Positions 10,838-26,294 of a DNA stretch of 64,000 nucleotides are shown here, piece by piece. This DNA comes from Erythrocercus mccallii. Taxonomy: Eukaryota > Chordata > Aves > Passeriformes > Dicruridae. The number at the start of each line of letters is the position of its first letter. Position 1 is the stretch's first letter. The translations under genes and the position numbers were made by a program. A model generated the notes under the pieces. That model had not been told where the DNA came from. It searched no databases and saw nothing but the letters and a program-made list of their open reading frames with translations. The stretch lies in assembly GCA_013397435.1 (NCBI GenBank), contig VZRG01002550.1, forward strand, positions 1 through 64,000. The letters are read 5' to 3'.

Positions 10838-13433
10838 TTTAAAAAATAGTATTTTTTAAAGAACACATTTTTTCATGTCAGTCTCACTACCAGTCAAGTA
10901 ATCTTTCTTTAGAATTCAGATGTTCAGAGATTATAGCTGTGCCATTACCCTAAAATATATATTTATTACAAATAATATATATACATTTCACTAATCCTGA
11001 AAATGTATGCCCATATTCCTGCATGGAATGATAGTTCAACCCACTAATGCTGTGACTCACAGCTCTAAGCTTCTCTTTGGTATGACTATTACTGAAAGAC
11101 ATTCTTTTCAAGGAGAGAAAAATTATTCACCCAAACTTTCTTTTGCCTTTCCCTGCCTAATGTTATAAAGCCACGTTGCTAAATTTAGAAGAAGAAATTG
11201 TCATGTAGCATAGTGCTTGTCCCCAGTACAAGATTGCAGAGAGGATTATGATAAAATTTTCAAAGAAAAGATACAGCAAACTAATAACCTATCTGTTCAT
11301 ATACTTCGAAAGCATACAAGACTCTGACATTTCTATAGTTTGACATTTGCTCTTAGGCATTAACACAAATCTACCCACTCTTCTGGCAATAACCTCTCTT
11401 ATGCCTATTTATTTCACAAGAAGAAAGCAAGAGAGAGGAAATATCACTAAGGAAATCAAAAAGTTGTGCTGTTCCTCGCCGTCATTATGAATGATTTCCA
11501 ATTAGTTCAGTGATCTTAGGCAATGGCAACATGCCATGCTAGGGTAGAACTGCAAAAAATCCCTGCATTCTGTTTGAGAACTACATTTTATTTTAATTCT
11601 GAAAGAAACATCAAGAGCCTGATCCAGAGCCAAATGGATTCAATGAGGATTGTACTCTTTCAGCAAAAGTTTCTTTGAATAAGGTATTGACACAGGAAAA
11701 AACATATTCTCTAAAATCTAGGCTAAGAAATGTTCACATTGAAATAATAAAAATGAAGAACAGATCTTATTAGTAGGTAGAGTTATGCTCTTTGATTTCC
11801 ATCTCAATAATTTAAACAAGAAAAACGCAAAATAAAATACTTGCATCTGACAGTGGGCAACTTCCAGTGAGTCAGCTTTTGTTTTTACATCCTACAGTGC
11901 ATTGCACCATTTGAAGCCATAATATCCTACTGAAGGCTAGTGGGAAAGCAGGGGAACAAACAAAGGTTTCTCAAGAATTTATCAGGAAAAAGAGACATCA
12001 CAGATTTACAATCCAGCATTAAATGCACATCTTTAAACTGTTGTGTTTTTTCAAAGCAGATGTAGGCAAGTTTAGCTAACAAATGAATGAGTAGGTGGAA
12101 ATTTCAATCTGCAAGGGCAAGAGTCTGTGTGTATATGGATAGAGCTCAAGTAAACAGCAAGCAAAATTTTCCCATTCCACAGCATCCCCAAAAAAGTTCT
12201 AACTTTGCTCCCAGCTAAGAGTAATTTGCTTTTACCTCTGCTCAGTCCCAGCCTCCCTACTTGCTTACTCTAGCAAATATCCTCCTTTTGCCTGCACAGT
12301 CCTAGGACATTGTGTACCTAACTAGAGCTGGAATTCCTCCTCTACACAGGCCTGGAATCCCAGGTACTAAAAATGAAGTTAAATTAGTCTAATAAAAGCA
12401 TCTTGCAAGCAACATTCTCCTGGTTTTTCAGCTGCTCTAAATTAAACTCTGCAATCATTTTTGGCTTCATATAATTTTATACAAGGCTCTTCATCCACTA
12501 AGGATTCATTCTCTCCCAGAATCCATCTAATTCTTGCTTCCTCATGTGGGGACATCCTTGCATTTGCTGGCTGTTCTATAGCATCCATCAGGAAGATAAC
12601 TACAATTTTCTCCCAGCTTCTCATGCTCTGTAGTGAGAAGGAAGGACTTGGGATTGCTGCACTAAAACACAAAAATAATGGAAATTGAAGATAAGAAAAA
12701 GAGAGTGCATTGCATGCACTAAGATATTTCTGGTTTGAAATACAAAGAAGCCCACATGGTGTTGTGGGACAGGTACTTCCACAGTACAGACTGAAACTTG
12801 CGTTGAGAACTAAATAGTTACTGTGTAACAGGAAAACTTATGCATGATTAAATAGAAGAAAGCAAGAAGGGAAGGAAGAGGGACAAAGACCTCAAATGCA
12901 TGGTAAGTTTCTTTAAATAATTTGTAAGTGTTAAATTGCAGGACAGGTTTTGGACCAGCAAAGTTTAATGATTTTTTTTGGCAAAGGGGTGAGGATGACC
13001 CTGCACCTGACGTGGTCTTCCAAGGCTAACATGACCAGAGCACCAAGGTTGCCTATCTTTGGCGTAAGTGAGGGGCCAGAGGGAGGCAGGACCGTGGTTG
13101 TTGTCAGCTGGCTGGGATGGCTTCCAGGAGTATTGCAATGACAGGCCTATTGCACCCTTGGTACTGCTCCAGGCTGCCAAAGAACAACGTAGCTGTCTAG
13201 CTCTGCACAAAACTCTGCTTTTTGAGTGGTTTGCACACGTTGATACCTGGAAAGTAGAGGGAGGAGAGCTTTCTCCTTCTACACAGATTTTTTTTTCAAT
13301 CTGAGGAACTAAGTTACACTGAATAGAAGCAGGTCTCTGGGACAGAGACAATTTTCCATAAAGTAACTCCTCAAAGTGTTCCTGCTTCAACTGCAGTTAT
13401 CCATCACTCAGATTCATGCCTTTCAGTTTGGTT

Positions 13434-13453
13434 AAAAAAAAAAGAAAAAAAAA
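13434..13453 (+). repeat. A-rich simple repeat (A10 G A9)
   Basis: Two A runs are separated by a single G. It is a simple repeat within the large SLC9A9 intron. No retroposed sequence is recognised immediately upstream. Confidence 0.9.
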
Positions 13454-16400
13454 GCTGTTTATGTTCTTTGCACTTGCCTGAAATCAATCAGCCAAAAGGA
13501 ATTGCATTATTCGTGGACTTCAAAAGTTTACCCTCTTTATCAGGGCACCTATCATTTTATTTCTCCTGTGCTTTATACATGGATAAAACAGACATAATGG
13601 CTGACTATTGAGCAAGATAAGTACTATTCTGTGCCTGGGAGAAAATGGAAAACCTACTAAAAGCAAAAGTGCATTCTAGGGTGAACTGACAATTGAAGAC
13701 AAACTCAGAATTTTGTGTTATTTTCAGCTGAATTTTCCTTCTGGGCTGTCTTGTCACTCTCATATCAGATACAGACATCTTTGGAAGGAAAAGGCAAGGA
13801 ACAGCCTGTAAGCATGCTCATGCACACTGTTTTCTTTTACCTGCTGGAGAACTAAAAGCTTCTTAATTAGCAATATTCTGATTTATTCTTCTTTTAGCAC
13901 TTCAGTGAAAGCAGCAAAATAGCACATAGGGTCCCAGTTTTGGCCCAGAAACTCATTTTGCTACACAATTTTCAAACAGAAAAGAATCTTATCTGAGAGA
14001 CAATTCAGTCCAATCACGAGCCAAAGCAGCAATAGATAACACAGCTCAAGCTGTGTCATCAAGCCAGGTACCACAGAAGCACTGCTGCAGAATGGGCTGG
14101 CAGGAAAGGTAGCCAGCATAGCACAGAAATGCCAAGAGAGCCCAAGAATCAGCTTTGCAGGTGTTAAAAGCAGATCATAAAAGCTGAGAGGAAAGCACAA
14201 ACCACAGTAAATGAATTACAGTTGATATCTTCAGATGAGCACGAGAAAAGCTGCTGACTGTATCAAAAGGCTTCCCCAAACAGTGCAAACTTAAACAGTA
14301 CTGGGAGGGTCCCCAGAAGGTATTTTATCATTAGAAACAATTGCCTGAACTTGGTTTGAAGCTCATTCCCAAAACACATTTTCAAGTACATGGTCTAGAA
14401 AAACCCATTGTTCTTTCTACAGCACAGATAATCAGTACAGCTGATTTGGTGCTATTTCCTGATCCTTTCAAGGACATAGGCTTGTTGAAACTCTGCAAAT
14501 TAACCTAATAAATAAACATGGCTAATAATTAACCAGAATAAAAAGTGACCTCAGTTTGTCCTCCATTCACAGAAAGAAACATAGATAATAATTCTGAAAC
14601 AATTCTGCACTGAATGAGCGAGTAAAATCATTCTCATTTGTAATGTTTCACTCATGTCAATTCTTTGAAAGTCTCATTCATGTCCAGGTACTTTTTTACA
14701 ATGATAAATTACTAAGAATGACTGAAATAACAAGCATGAATGCAAAACTAAACACAAAGGGTTAAATGAAAAATTTCTGGGTTTTTTACGTCAGATATGC
14801 TGAGCCTTGTTTTCTGTTCTTTGCATCAAATGCTCATTGATTTTTATAAAAGTTTTGCACAACATCTAAGGCAGAAGCACACCTAGATCTTATTGTGTAC
14901 AATTACCTAGAATTACCAGCTTTTCTATTTAACATCCTGGCTCACCTGACATATTATACCTTTCGTGTGTGCTGTTCCTGAATTTCTGATAACAAGGACC
15001 TCAGCTGAATACAGAGACTTCTCACAGATTCTAGGTGGCTCAGTACAAGTATATGGCTCTTCATGCAACTATATCACTTTCTTTCATGTCATATATAAAA
15101 ATTATTAGAACCTGCAATAGATAGAAATCACAAACATCATCCCTTATAGAGTTTTATAATTTAAAAATAAAACTGTTAATAGAGGAAATACACTTTAGTC
15201 TTTCCAGTACAAAATCACTCAAAAAAACCCCAAACCAAACAAAAAACACCTTCCTGTTCTGCAGTTTACTTCTACCTGCATAGCTGCCTGTTACAGTACC
15301 TGTCAAATGAAAATACAAAACTTGAAGGAGTTGATTTAAAGCTTAGTGAAGTAAAAAGACTCAAAGTTTATTGACCCAAACAAATTATAGCTTAAACCAT
15401 CATAGTATGACTTTACTGATAAGTATTATCATTCTGTGTGACAATTCTTTATTTCCCTCCCCTTCTCACTTTATTATTATAGCAAAATGAACGCTGGCTG
15501 TACAAAGAAGCAGAAGCCTAGGCTTGTATTAGTCCATTCAAGCATGAAAATATAGTTTGTTGGCTGACAATACTTAATAGCACCCAAGAGACTCAAGTAT
15601 GATATAAGAGTACTGGAAGCCTATAGCACAGATTTAATCAAGCATAACTTAAAAACTTCTTTCAAGTCTCATTATTTCATTTACACTTCTGTATATGCAA
15701 AAACTTATTTGCAGTACATCTAAAGTGTTCTTCTGCATGGTATCTTCCACTGTTGTGTTTCCAGATATTTTGTGTACATTGCCTGGAATGCCTGGATGTG
15801 CATGTAGCACATGCAGCATCTGTAATGGCGTCTATAAATAGCACTTCTTTCACAGCAGCAATTGTCACAGCAAGATACTGCTAATTATAACATCACCTAG
15901 ACAAGAAATTGGTAATACTTCCTAGTAAGGGGCTGCTATTAATGTTAAATTACAGTGGTATTCCGGTAAAAGCTGTGAGACTAAAGGAATCAGGATGATT
16001 AATGCTATCAACCAGGAATGGCAAAGAGCACATTAATGATTTTCCATCCAAAAATATTGTTGAATTGAACTCTTTTACAGAAAGTTAACATCTGGATGCA
16101 AACTCCTTATAAAGTCAATGATATGTTCCAGTGCCTTCAAGTAGGTGTGAACAAGACCCTCCATACAAGTTTTATTTGGAAGTTTGCTCTGTATTATTGG
16201 CATCCTCCCCATTTTAGGTGGTTGTTCTAGAAAAAGCACCCTTGGTCACCTTAGTTTGTGTTGGCTTTGATAGTTTCAAGTGTAGTTAAACTAGTTTAGC
16301 ACCCTGACACAGCACCATCAATAAGGCTGAGACAAATGTGCAAATGTGAGAGGAAAAAAAATTTTTGCCTCTAATTTTAAGAACACTCTGGCAATCAGCA

Positions 16401-19400
16401 ATTCAAAATGAAGCAATTTTTGGCAGCAGAGAAACTCAAGAACCATTTTCTATTTCTGGTATTGAAATAGGCGCATGATTCACTAGAACATGAACATCAT
16501 CCTGCATTCAGATAGACTGAATCAACCAATCTTAGTACCAGTTCTGAATTCAGCTCTTCTCAAGGGGATGCCAAGGAAAGGTGGAGAGGAGAGATCAGAG
16601 GAATGAATACACTGGTACTACAGGTTTGCAGGAGGTGTTGCAGCAGATCTTCACATCTGACTAGCTCACTTTAACTATCGTCAGAGGATGTAAATTCCCA
16701 AGACAAAGGTTATCTTTCATTTTACACTATAAGACAAGCTTCTTGAAATGCATACTTAAATATGTGAAGGAATGGAATAGGTATTTTGATCTGATTATTT
16801 TCTTCAAATTTTTAAACTTGTGCTATTATGCCTAAGGAAAAAAGTTTTAATTTCTTAAATAGTTATTTTAAAATATTGCAAAGGATGTCTTATTTAGACA
16901 GACAATTCTACAGACTTTTTTTTGTTCTTCCATGCAATTATGTATTGAACACAATTGTGCTATGAATTGTGCTAAAATCTCATTCAAATTTTTAAAAATT
17001 CCTAGTGCTGATGGACTTGGAGTGCTTTGCTATTTGTCCATTAGGAATTTATAAGGAATGTTTCATTCAATTTGCTAAAAGCAAACTGGTGATATTCTGA
17101 ACTGATTCAGTAAATTGTTATTTATTATATCCTTAGTAGGCAAACTTCTGTTCAGTGCTATCTATTTTAAAAAGTAGAAAGCCCCAGCTTTGCAACATCT
17201 CTTAAATAGTTCAAAAGGAAGTTCCTCCCTTGTTTCATTTTGGTGCTTGTTCTCCTAAGGACCTGCAGTCTCAGCTCAGCTCCTGTCACACCAACAGAGC
17301 CTCACTGGGCACAGCCCTGCAGTCTGGGCTCACCCAGGACAGGAGAGCTGGCAGTGCACACCTGCAGGCCTTTCACTGCACATCTTTGGCTTCAGCCTTA
17401 GATACTCCAGATAAAACAAAGCATCCCTAGTCACATCTCCTGTTTCCCCACACTGTGAGAAATTCCTTTCATTCTACATTGGTTTAAGCTGGATTCCTTG
17501 AGATGAAGTATGAGGAAAGTGGATTTTTCCTCAGCTTTTGCACTATCCTACATAGCCTTGGCCATGAAACTGCTGATGCTGTCTCACTCTCTGGTGAGCA
17601 GCTGTCAGGTGGGATGGGGGGCACAGCCTTCAAGTGCAAAAACCTGATTTACACTTCTACTACTGATTGAACATCTAAAACCAGTTCCAGGAATTTTGAG
17701 CAGTAACAATATTTCCAATATCATTAAGATAAGAAGTGATAGACTGTATTTAATGGGGAAGCACAGAAATGGTTTTTACTCATAAAAAGACTGGTATAAT
17801 TTATTCAAAGGCTGAATTTAATGAGATTAAAGATACAGAATAATGCATGTCACAAATGGTTAAGGCTTTGAAATTCTTTGTGGATTATTCACTGAAATTT
17901 GCATTGCTACACAGCATGAACTATTTTTGGATTCTGCATAAATAGAATATCTAATACAGAATTACATTATAATGAAATATTCAATAATGCAAGTACCCAT
18001 AGAGTGCTTCTCATGTACTGCAGGCATCCAAAAGTTTCAAATGCATAAAAGATGGCTACACTTGCTGCACAAATGACTGCATATGAGGTTCATTCCCATT
18101 TAGTTAAAACTGAAAAGTAAAAAATAAATAGGTACAGGCTGCTATGACATAGTTAAATTACTACTGATAATTTGTATCATGACAAGTATCAGTGGGAACT
18201 GGAGTGAATAAAGATTGCCATTGGTCATTAGGGCTTGGTCCTCCCAGCTGAACTGGAGACTTACACTGTGTGTGATGCAGAAAATGCTGTTTGTTTACAA
18301 TCCATGGAAATGTAGATGAAACAACTCTGGATCAGGTTGTTCCATAAGTTACCACACAAATTTAAAGAGGCAATATAAAAACACCATTGTTTAGTTATCT
18401 TTGATTGTCAATTCATTAGATTTTCATTAGATTCCTTAGATTTTAAAATATACGGAAAGAATAAAAATACTATTAAAATATAGCACATTTACATCCATAT
18501 GCAGTCCACATTGAATATAATATTTTTGTACTGTCATTCCCTCAACTTTCATTCTTACTTACACAACAGAATAACCTTAGCAGCAGGATTGAAGAGAGAA
18601 AGCGTAGCCTCAACACAGGCTGATCTCTATCATGCCTGCTAGGATATTTTTAGGAAATAGAAACAGTGGTTTCAAACCCTCTTGGGCTAAGAGGAAGCAA
18701 AAATCCTGATCTTTCCCTTCACAGATCAGTGCTTTAACACCTAGGCTATTATGTAAAAAAAGTGCCCAGTAATTCACCTGGCAGCAGGAGGGGTTTTTTT
18801 GGTTGAATTCACTGCTGTCTCAATGAGTTAGGGATGGTACAAGGACAACTAACTTACCATGTCACTTTAGGAAATAAGGCAGAAATGAAATATCTTCACA
18901 ACCCTTTCCAAATTACAGGGACACTAAGGCATCCACCACTTTGATATGTCTCTTACCAGCCCAGGTTGCTTCTTAGCATGGACAGGGATATGATTAGGAA
19001 CCTAAGGAGATTAGTGGCTAATAATGCAGGTAACTTGTTTATTCTTAACAGGGTAAAAGGCCAGCTTTGCTCCTTTCATGCACGTTCACCGATTTTTCCA
19101 AGTACACAAAATATAGCTGAAAATTTTAACTCCTTACATAGCAATAAATACCCCTACTTCTCTATGTTTTTGCTTTAGGCTCTGTTACTACAGTTTTAAC
19201 AAAACAGCCATGTATTTATGGTGATAGTTTTACTTTTGCATATAGAAGAGCTAGATCCTATTTTTTAAGCATAAGTACAGGATGCTTCCATTATGGTGCA
19301 ACTGCAAAATGATTATGTCTTAGATTGCTTTCTCAGTCTTCCTCTATTAACATATCCATCATCTGTACAGCACAGGATAATAATCTGCTACCTATTTCAG

Positions 19401-22400
19401 TAATGACACATTTAAAATATTTTCCTAATGTCAGACAGGTCTGATCACAATAGACATCTCCTGGACCAAAACCTCCCTGCACTGAGCCTGGGCACGCAGC
19501 AGTTCTGAGAGTGCACAACATCCCTGCACACAGTGGGGTGTACAGGAACATCCCTACGGAACTGCTCAGATCAAACCTGACACAAGGCATAAAATAAGTT
19601 TGGGGTATGGCTTCATGCACACAGCGGCAGGTCCACTGCACACAAAGGAGCCCGAACGCTCCTGTGCCTGCTCTGCCTCCATGTGTGAGGGAATTTCCAC
19701 CTGAACCCCCACGTGAGAGCTGTGCCAAGCCAGAGCTGCTGCCTCCTGAATGCGCATTCAGGAGCAGATCAAGGAGCTGGGCTATGAAATACAGCTGTAA
19801 GCAAGAAGTGTGGATCTGATCAGGTTGGAAGCTCAAGGCAAATGCACCACAAGTGCTTTCTCAGGAGATCCTCATGAGATACATTGGGGAGCCTTTCCCC
19901 ACCCCCTTCCCTGAAAGGTGTGCTGCTCTCTGGAGTGGGGAGGGAGTTGCTGCAGCAGAAGCCTCAGCAAGACCTTGCCTCCCTCTCCACGGCTTGTCAC
20001 TACAGACAGGTATTTTCTACTCCAGCTTTCTGCAGAGCAGTTGACCAGCTGCAAAGCAAATAGCTATGATTCAGTTTATCACAACAACAGAATGGGAATT
20101 AACATTAACAAGCTAATGCTTCATCTGCTTGTGAGGAGCTTTGTAAAACTTGTTTCTAATTAATTTTGACAGACTGAATTAAATGCTTATTTGCTTTGCA
20201 TTTGGTGCATGGGGACCTTCCTGACTTCCTCTCATAAGACGTGCTGTCAGCACCAACCTTTGTGAGCCCCTTTATTTCTAGGCACTGGACAAGAGGACTA
20301 AGCCCTTATTTCCACTTGTTAAGAGACTTCTGGTTTTCGGCAAGGTTTTCCTTCTTTTTATTTTGTTTTCCAGATGTAGAAGTTTTATTTTAACTTGGAT
20401 AATAATGCGTAAGCTCCCATTTTGAGTATGGAGCCCCCTCGCTATATTCTTTTTTAAAAGCCTTCCTGTGTTAGTTCCAGCTGAAGTATCAGAGGAATAA
20501 ATCTCTTATCCTTCTCTGTACTTTCTGTCAAAACACTTGGAAGAAACCTTTTTGAGCCATTTCAGCTGGAATTAACAAGAGAAGACTGATTTCCTAAGGT
20601 ATGCGTTCCTTCTCCTGACAGTCAAGGAGACAGGCTGCTTCAGGAGAGAAATGACTTTTCTTGCATTCTTTTCTCCTTCTGGTGCATGAACAATTCTCAT
20701 TACCATTCATTTGAATTCTAGTTGCTTGCAGGTGGGTGTAAGTTCCTCAGCAATGAGCATTTTTTAGACCTACTGTGTGCAAAACTGTAACTATCAAACA
20801 ATGCTCAAGACTAATTCTCATGAGCTACAATCTGTCACAGTCAGGAGATTATTGGATTCCTGTGATTCTGTACCCTGTGCCTTAATACCTGCAGTTTTGA
20901 TGACTGCTGCTAGAGAGCACAAACTTCAGGGAAGGGGAAACAAAAGAGTTGAGTAAAGTCTTCTAGCAAAAGAACTCACAGTAAATGATAAAGAGCTTGG
21001 AAGGTCAGGAGGTATAATGACTCTGCAAAGAATTCCAGCTAGTCCCCTTAGACTATACATCAACCACATTTGTAAAAGGCAAGGCACTGGAGGACACAGG
21101 TGATTTTCTTGATCTGTTTATAAAAACCCCTACAGTTACATAAATTGTTATAAAAACAGCATACAGGAAAAATATATAGAGTAATTACATGCAAAAATAG
21201 CACACATTCACTGCCATCTCGTATTAGCATCAATAAAATAACAAACAACCCAACAAAAAGTAAATCCAAAATAAGCCCTTTGGAATGAATGGAACTGATA
21301 TGACTCCTGACATAACTTAGCCCTTGTTCCAAGTGCTAAACCCAGCACAGATGGAGTCAGTTATTCTGCCTTAGACTTGCTGTAACTGAGGGCAGAAGTT
21401 TCCTGGGTGATTCCTTCTAGTTGTTTCATTGGGGTGGTACAAGTGATGCAAAATCTTCACCAAAAAAAAAAATCTGTGAGATCCTGTCCGTTTGATCATC
21501 CTCCATGGTTTTATTTGCCTGATCTAAATTATTACATGTCATCCATTATTTAATAACACCATCTGTGTAGAAGAAACAAGACTTTGATGACCCCCAATAT
21601 GTAAGTCAAAAGATCTCCACAATTCAATAGGCATTCTTTTCATAGATTCATTACCTTTATTGGAATCATCCATTTTCAAAATATTATCACAGTATTTTCG
21701 TATTTTAAAGTTGCCTCATGACTGATTTTAAGAGCTACATGCTAATTTTATTGTACCTATGCACATAGTACAATTTTTTTTAAGTTTCATATATGTTAAA
21801 TGACATGAATTAGATATATGTGAAAACTAAGAACAACCCTTTACATAAATATTAGTTAAGCCATATACAATGTAGTACAATTCCAAACTGAGCCATTCAA
21901 AACCTCTCTATTTACTGCGGAAGGCAACTTCCATAATTACACACAAAGCCTCCCACCAGTGTAATTATCTCCACTCTTCCTCACTAGGACAAATCACAGT
22001 ACTTTGAACTGGTCTATAATGGGAGAAATACAGGATCACATATTTAAACATAGCTCCCGTCCTTCAGCCTGAAAATTACAAGCCAGCAAACACGATTCAG
22101 AAAAGCTCACTGAAGATTTTCTCTAGTACCTGGAGAAATCTCCAAGGCAGAGAATTCTCTGCAAAGGATGCAGGAAGAAAAGGTTCTGCCCACCACTCCA
22201 TTAACAAAATTGTGTTTTGGTAATCCGTAAAACTCTGAAGTAGCTGAATTTTTTCCCTACCCTAACCTCCAAGAGCACTGAGTTGCCCTCCATTCGAAAA
22301 TCAGCCCTTTGTTGCTGCAACACATTTTAGATTATATTTCATTTAGAGACCCTTTTAAAATGTTCTTTACAATTCAAGTGCAAGTCTCTCGAGGTTTCTC

Positions 22401-22689
22401 ATTCTTCAGTTAAATATACCCCATCATGGCCACTGCTCAGCAAATTGTAAGCTCTAACACCAACAGGCTGTGACTAACAGCCAGTGGAGAAGGCAGATTG
22501 TTAACCTCGTGTGAATGGAAGCTTATTTTATGATGTTCACAAGGATTTGATAATGCCCTGTTAATGAAACTTCAGTTGTTCTTTATTCCTGACAGATGAG
22601 AGCATGTTCTGTATCTTACTAGATTTAATGACTATGACAAGTCTTGCCTGTCTGCTTGTAGCAGTGCAGTGCCTGTCCTGACAACTGAG

Positions 22690-23230
22690 TCAATTCCCCA
22701 ACAACTGATCCTCACTAAGCCGTGCTGCTCCTGCTGCGGCGCTGCCAGAGCCCGAGCCAGGAGGGGACCAGCAGCAGCCTGGGGAAGCTGCAGTGGCACC
22801 TCTGACAGCAGCACCGAGTACATCATTGGATCTAGAGGATAAGTGACAAATCCAAATAAACTTCGGCATAACATAGAGCAAACAATGCCCTGGCTCGCAG
22901 AGCTGACAGCTCCTCAGACATTGAGGTAAACTTTGTCTCCAGTCTTGGGAGGCAAGGATGGGCAAAAGACTACGTAATTTCTCTTTTTTTTTTTTTTTTT
23001 AATAAGATACACAGCAGTATCTTTCAGTACTGAGGGCACAGGGGAACACTTAGGCAGAGTAGAGCTCTGGCTCATGCAGTCCCTTTTCCACCCTCTCTCA
23101 GCAGAGCACAGAGAGCCACTGACCCCAGAGGCCGTGCCTGGGGCTGTGTGTCCCCAGAGGCAGCACCACCCCTCTCCTTCCCCAGGCAGGGCTTTAGGGA
23201 ACCCCACCTACTCCAGCTGTCATCAAACAG
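22690..23230. other. GC-richer patch with T17 run
   Basis: About 540 bp is clearly richer in G and C than its surroundings and contains many CAG/CTG words, so stop codons are rare and frames overlap on both strands. An uninterrupted T17 lies at 22984-23000. Read on the minus strand, the patch to its right would end in an A17 tail preceded by ATTAAA, as a retroposed transcript would. I recognise no parent gene and see no target duplication, so the nature of the patch is open. Confidence 0.4.
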
Positions 23231-24419
23231 CTGCGCACTTACACCACTCAGACCACATCACTCCAGTGATGACTGTCTGTGGTGATTTTTCAGCACCACT
23301 GTATGAGCCTAGAGTGGGCAAGTGACAATTTTTCCTTTTTAATGAAATTAGAAATATGGATACATAGATTATTTTTTTCTTTCAGCCATTTCTTGTTCTT
23401 CTTTACACCAATTTTCCCTTAAAAACCAACTCTCCCTTTTCTGTGCTTTTTGTTTCTATGGAAGTCCTATTTTGAATGTTGAAATCTCTCCCAAATAATT
23501 CCAATATTGGTCATGACTGGTTCCCACAGCATTGATTCTATGCCATGTGGCACCAGTAGATATCATCCACCTCTGAGCATGAATCCCTTTCTGTAATGAT
23601 TGGCATTTTCACCAATTAGCAATCCTTCCACGAGATGCACATGTCAAAACAGTATGCAAGTTTGTTTTCATGCTGCTGCTATATGACTTAATTTGTTAAT
23701 ACTGCTTGGACATAAAAAGCAAGAATATTGCCCAGCTTCTATGATTCTTTTTCCCCCCTTAAAAATGTCTCTAATTTTAGGTGTCAAATTTCACAAAATA
23801 CATCAAATATTCAAGAACTGCTGAATTAGAAATACCCTGAACTTTTGAGAAGAATCTTCAGGAAATTTCTACTTATAAATTTTAGCATATGACAGAGGTT
23901 TGCAAAGTAAAGTACCTTTGACCTGTGTGCCCAGAATCTCAGCAGTTTCACAGTGTAAGCTGCCAAAGTTGCATGGGCCATGATCAGCACCAGTGAAGTC
24001 AAGGGAAGATTTTTCTCTCTCGATACACACAGACTTGGGCCTCTTTGGACCCAGTTTTCAAACCAAAGGTCTTTAATACATGTGTAAGAAAAGTCCGTCA
24101 GCACAGGTCTCAAATTACCCTATAATATTTATTCTTTCAAAAACAAGTATGATATAAATATTTCTGTTCCCCTTTTGCAGCTGAATAAACCACAGTACAG
24201 AGCCTTTAAGTACCAGGTATCCATTTCTACAGATGCAGTAACAGTAAATTGCACCTGCAGCTTTGCTTTCAATGATGATTCACACTTTTTATAAGGATTT
24301 TTTTTTCTCTCCACAAGCAGCAGATATGAAAGCACTTCCCAATAGAAATGAAAAGTGTTCATGGTATGGAAGACAATTTGGAGAAAAAAAAACAAACCTA
24401 GAATGTTTTTAAACTAGTG

Positions 24420-24436
24420 GAAAGAAAGAAAGAAAA
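24420..24436 (+). repeat. (GAAA)n microsatellite
   Basis: Four GAAA units in a row. It is a short simple repeat in the intron. Confidence 0.85.
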
Positions 24437-26294
24437 CATTAACTTCATCTCTCATTTGCTATTGTTCCAGCTCTTATCAAAACTTTCTCATCAAATTTGC
24501 TGCTATGAGAGAAGCAAGACACAGAATTGACCAGCGAGCATTTCTTCTGCTATCAAGTGTGCTGGCTGTAGGCAGGGTCAGTGTTCTTGCTACAAAAAAA
24601 TAGGTTGATATTTAGAAGAAATAACAGAATGAGAAGCAAGCTTGTGAATTCTGCTTTTGTGCACATGTTAAACAATTGAAGAGAAGTAACAGTAATACCT
24701 TTTCTTTCATAAAGATGGGAATAATGAAAAATGCCAGTTACGCAAGGTAACTGCCACTGCATAAATGTAGAACTAAATGCTTCTATATATACAAACACAT
24801 ATACTGCTCCATTGAAAAAAAATGGGTTTTTTTTATAATCCAGAGGGAAAAAAAAAACAGAAGGCAAAAAATGTAAGGAAAGCAATTGACATAATAAAGT
24901 AGGTGGGAGAAAATATTAGTGGTATCAGAATAGGTGGAAACATTTCCACTAACATCACTGAAGTCAGGATTCCACTGCACCTCTACACTGGATTGAAAGC
25001 TCTTCTGTTTGAATACTGACTCATCTTGACAGTGAAGTATATCTTTAGTGACAACAAAAGGCAATTTTCTAGCAGAAGGGATTCTAAATAAAGGTCAAGT
25101 AAAACTGTACATAAGCTTGAGGTCAGGTTGAGTATGGCCTTTTGGACATGAAAATTAGGACTAGTTTCCTGTTTGCAGCTAAAAAGTATAAATTTTGGAA
25201 GAAGTCTTTCTTGACCTAGTTATATGTGGAAACCTGATAACTTCAGAGTACTTCCTACTGGGAAAAAAATTTAATAGCAGCTGTTCTTTCCAAACTGCAC
25301 ACACTTGCCAACACTAAAAGATATGTATTCTTATTTTCCTGATCACCACAAAGAACTCTTTAATATTCTACAAACACCTTACAATAACTAAAAATATATC
25401 ATTTCTCAAAAACTAATATGATTTCATTTGCTATTTGAAAATTCGTGTTAGACATTTCCCCTTTCTATGGATTACTGTACATTTTTCTTCTCACCCTTCT
25501 ATCCCTATAAGGGAGGAAAAATGATGTACATGTTTTCTAAGGGAACAATTTACTGGTTTTTGCAGCTGGAATGTCAGCCTTGGCCAGTCTTGGAAAAGCC
25601 AGATGAACACCAGGTGAATATTTGTTGTTTCTTGCGAGGTGCAGTGCATTTCTTCCATTTCAGCTCTCATTGGGTTATTATTTTCTTTGCAATAATCTAA
25701 TTTGGGGAAAATCCTTTAAATTACCACAGGTAGTAAGAAAGGGAGTAAAATGTACCTTCTTTCACTATTCAGATAAATAAAATATTAACTACTAACTATT
25801 AACAACTTTTTGAACAAAGTGAAGCTTATGTAAAATGCTGTTCTTGGAGAATCTCATCTCGCTACACAGAGCCTTCATAGATTAGGTGAATAGATCCAAG
25901 CCCTGGTTCTTAACTAGCATCCCTAGATTTAGAAGAAATTCTAAAAAGTTTGGCACAGTCTTATATTCTACACCTATTGATTTGCATTTTATGACATTTT
26001 CTCTGTTTTGCTATCTTTGAATCTCATCTCAAAAGCTATATGTTTAGAGTAGGCTGACATACTTATATGATTTTCAGGTATCTTTATTGTATTCTAGATT
26101 TATTTCCCTTATCATGAAGTTCATGATGGAGCTCTGAGTTTTATCTAATATCATGATGACAGTCCCAGAGCAATGTCTTCCTCGTCTGCCCTTTCATTTG
26201 TCATATTTCTGTGAAGAAGCCAATACTGTCTGCCAACCTAAAGCAAACCAGCTGTATGTAGCCATATGAGGAGCAGCTGAGGTCACTTTTTTAT

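Noticed and set aside
19333..19836. 167-codon minus-strand open frame, the longest single frame in the window
   Set aside because: No recognised domain or signal peptide, overlapping frames on the other strand, and location inside the SLC9A9 intron in a GC-richer patch. Length is compatible with chance in 64 kb.
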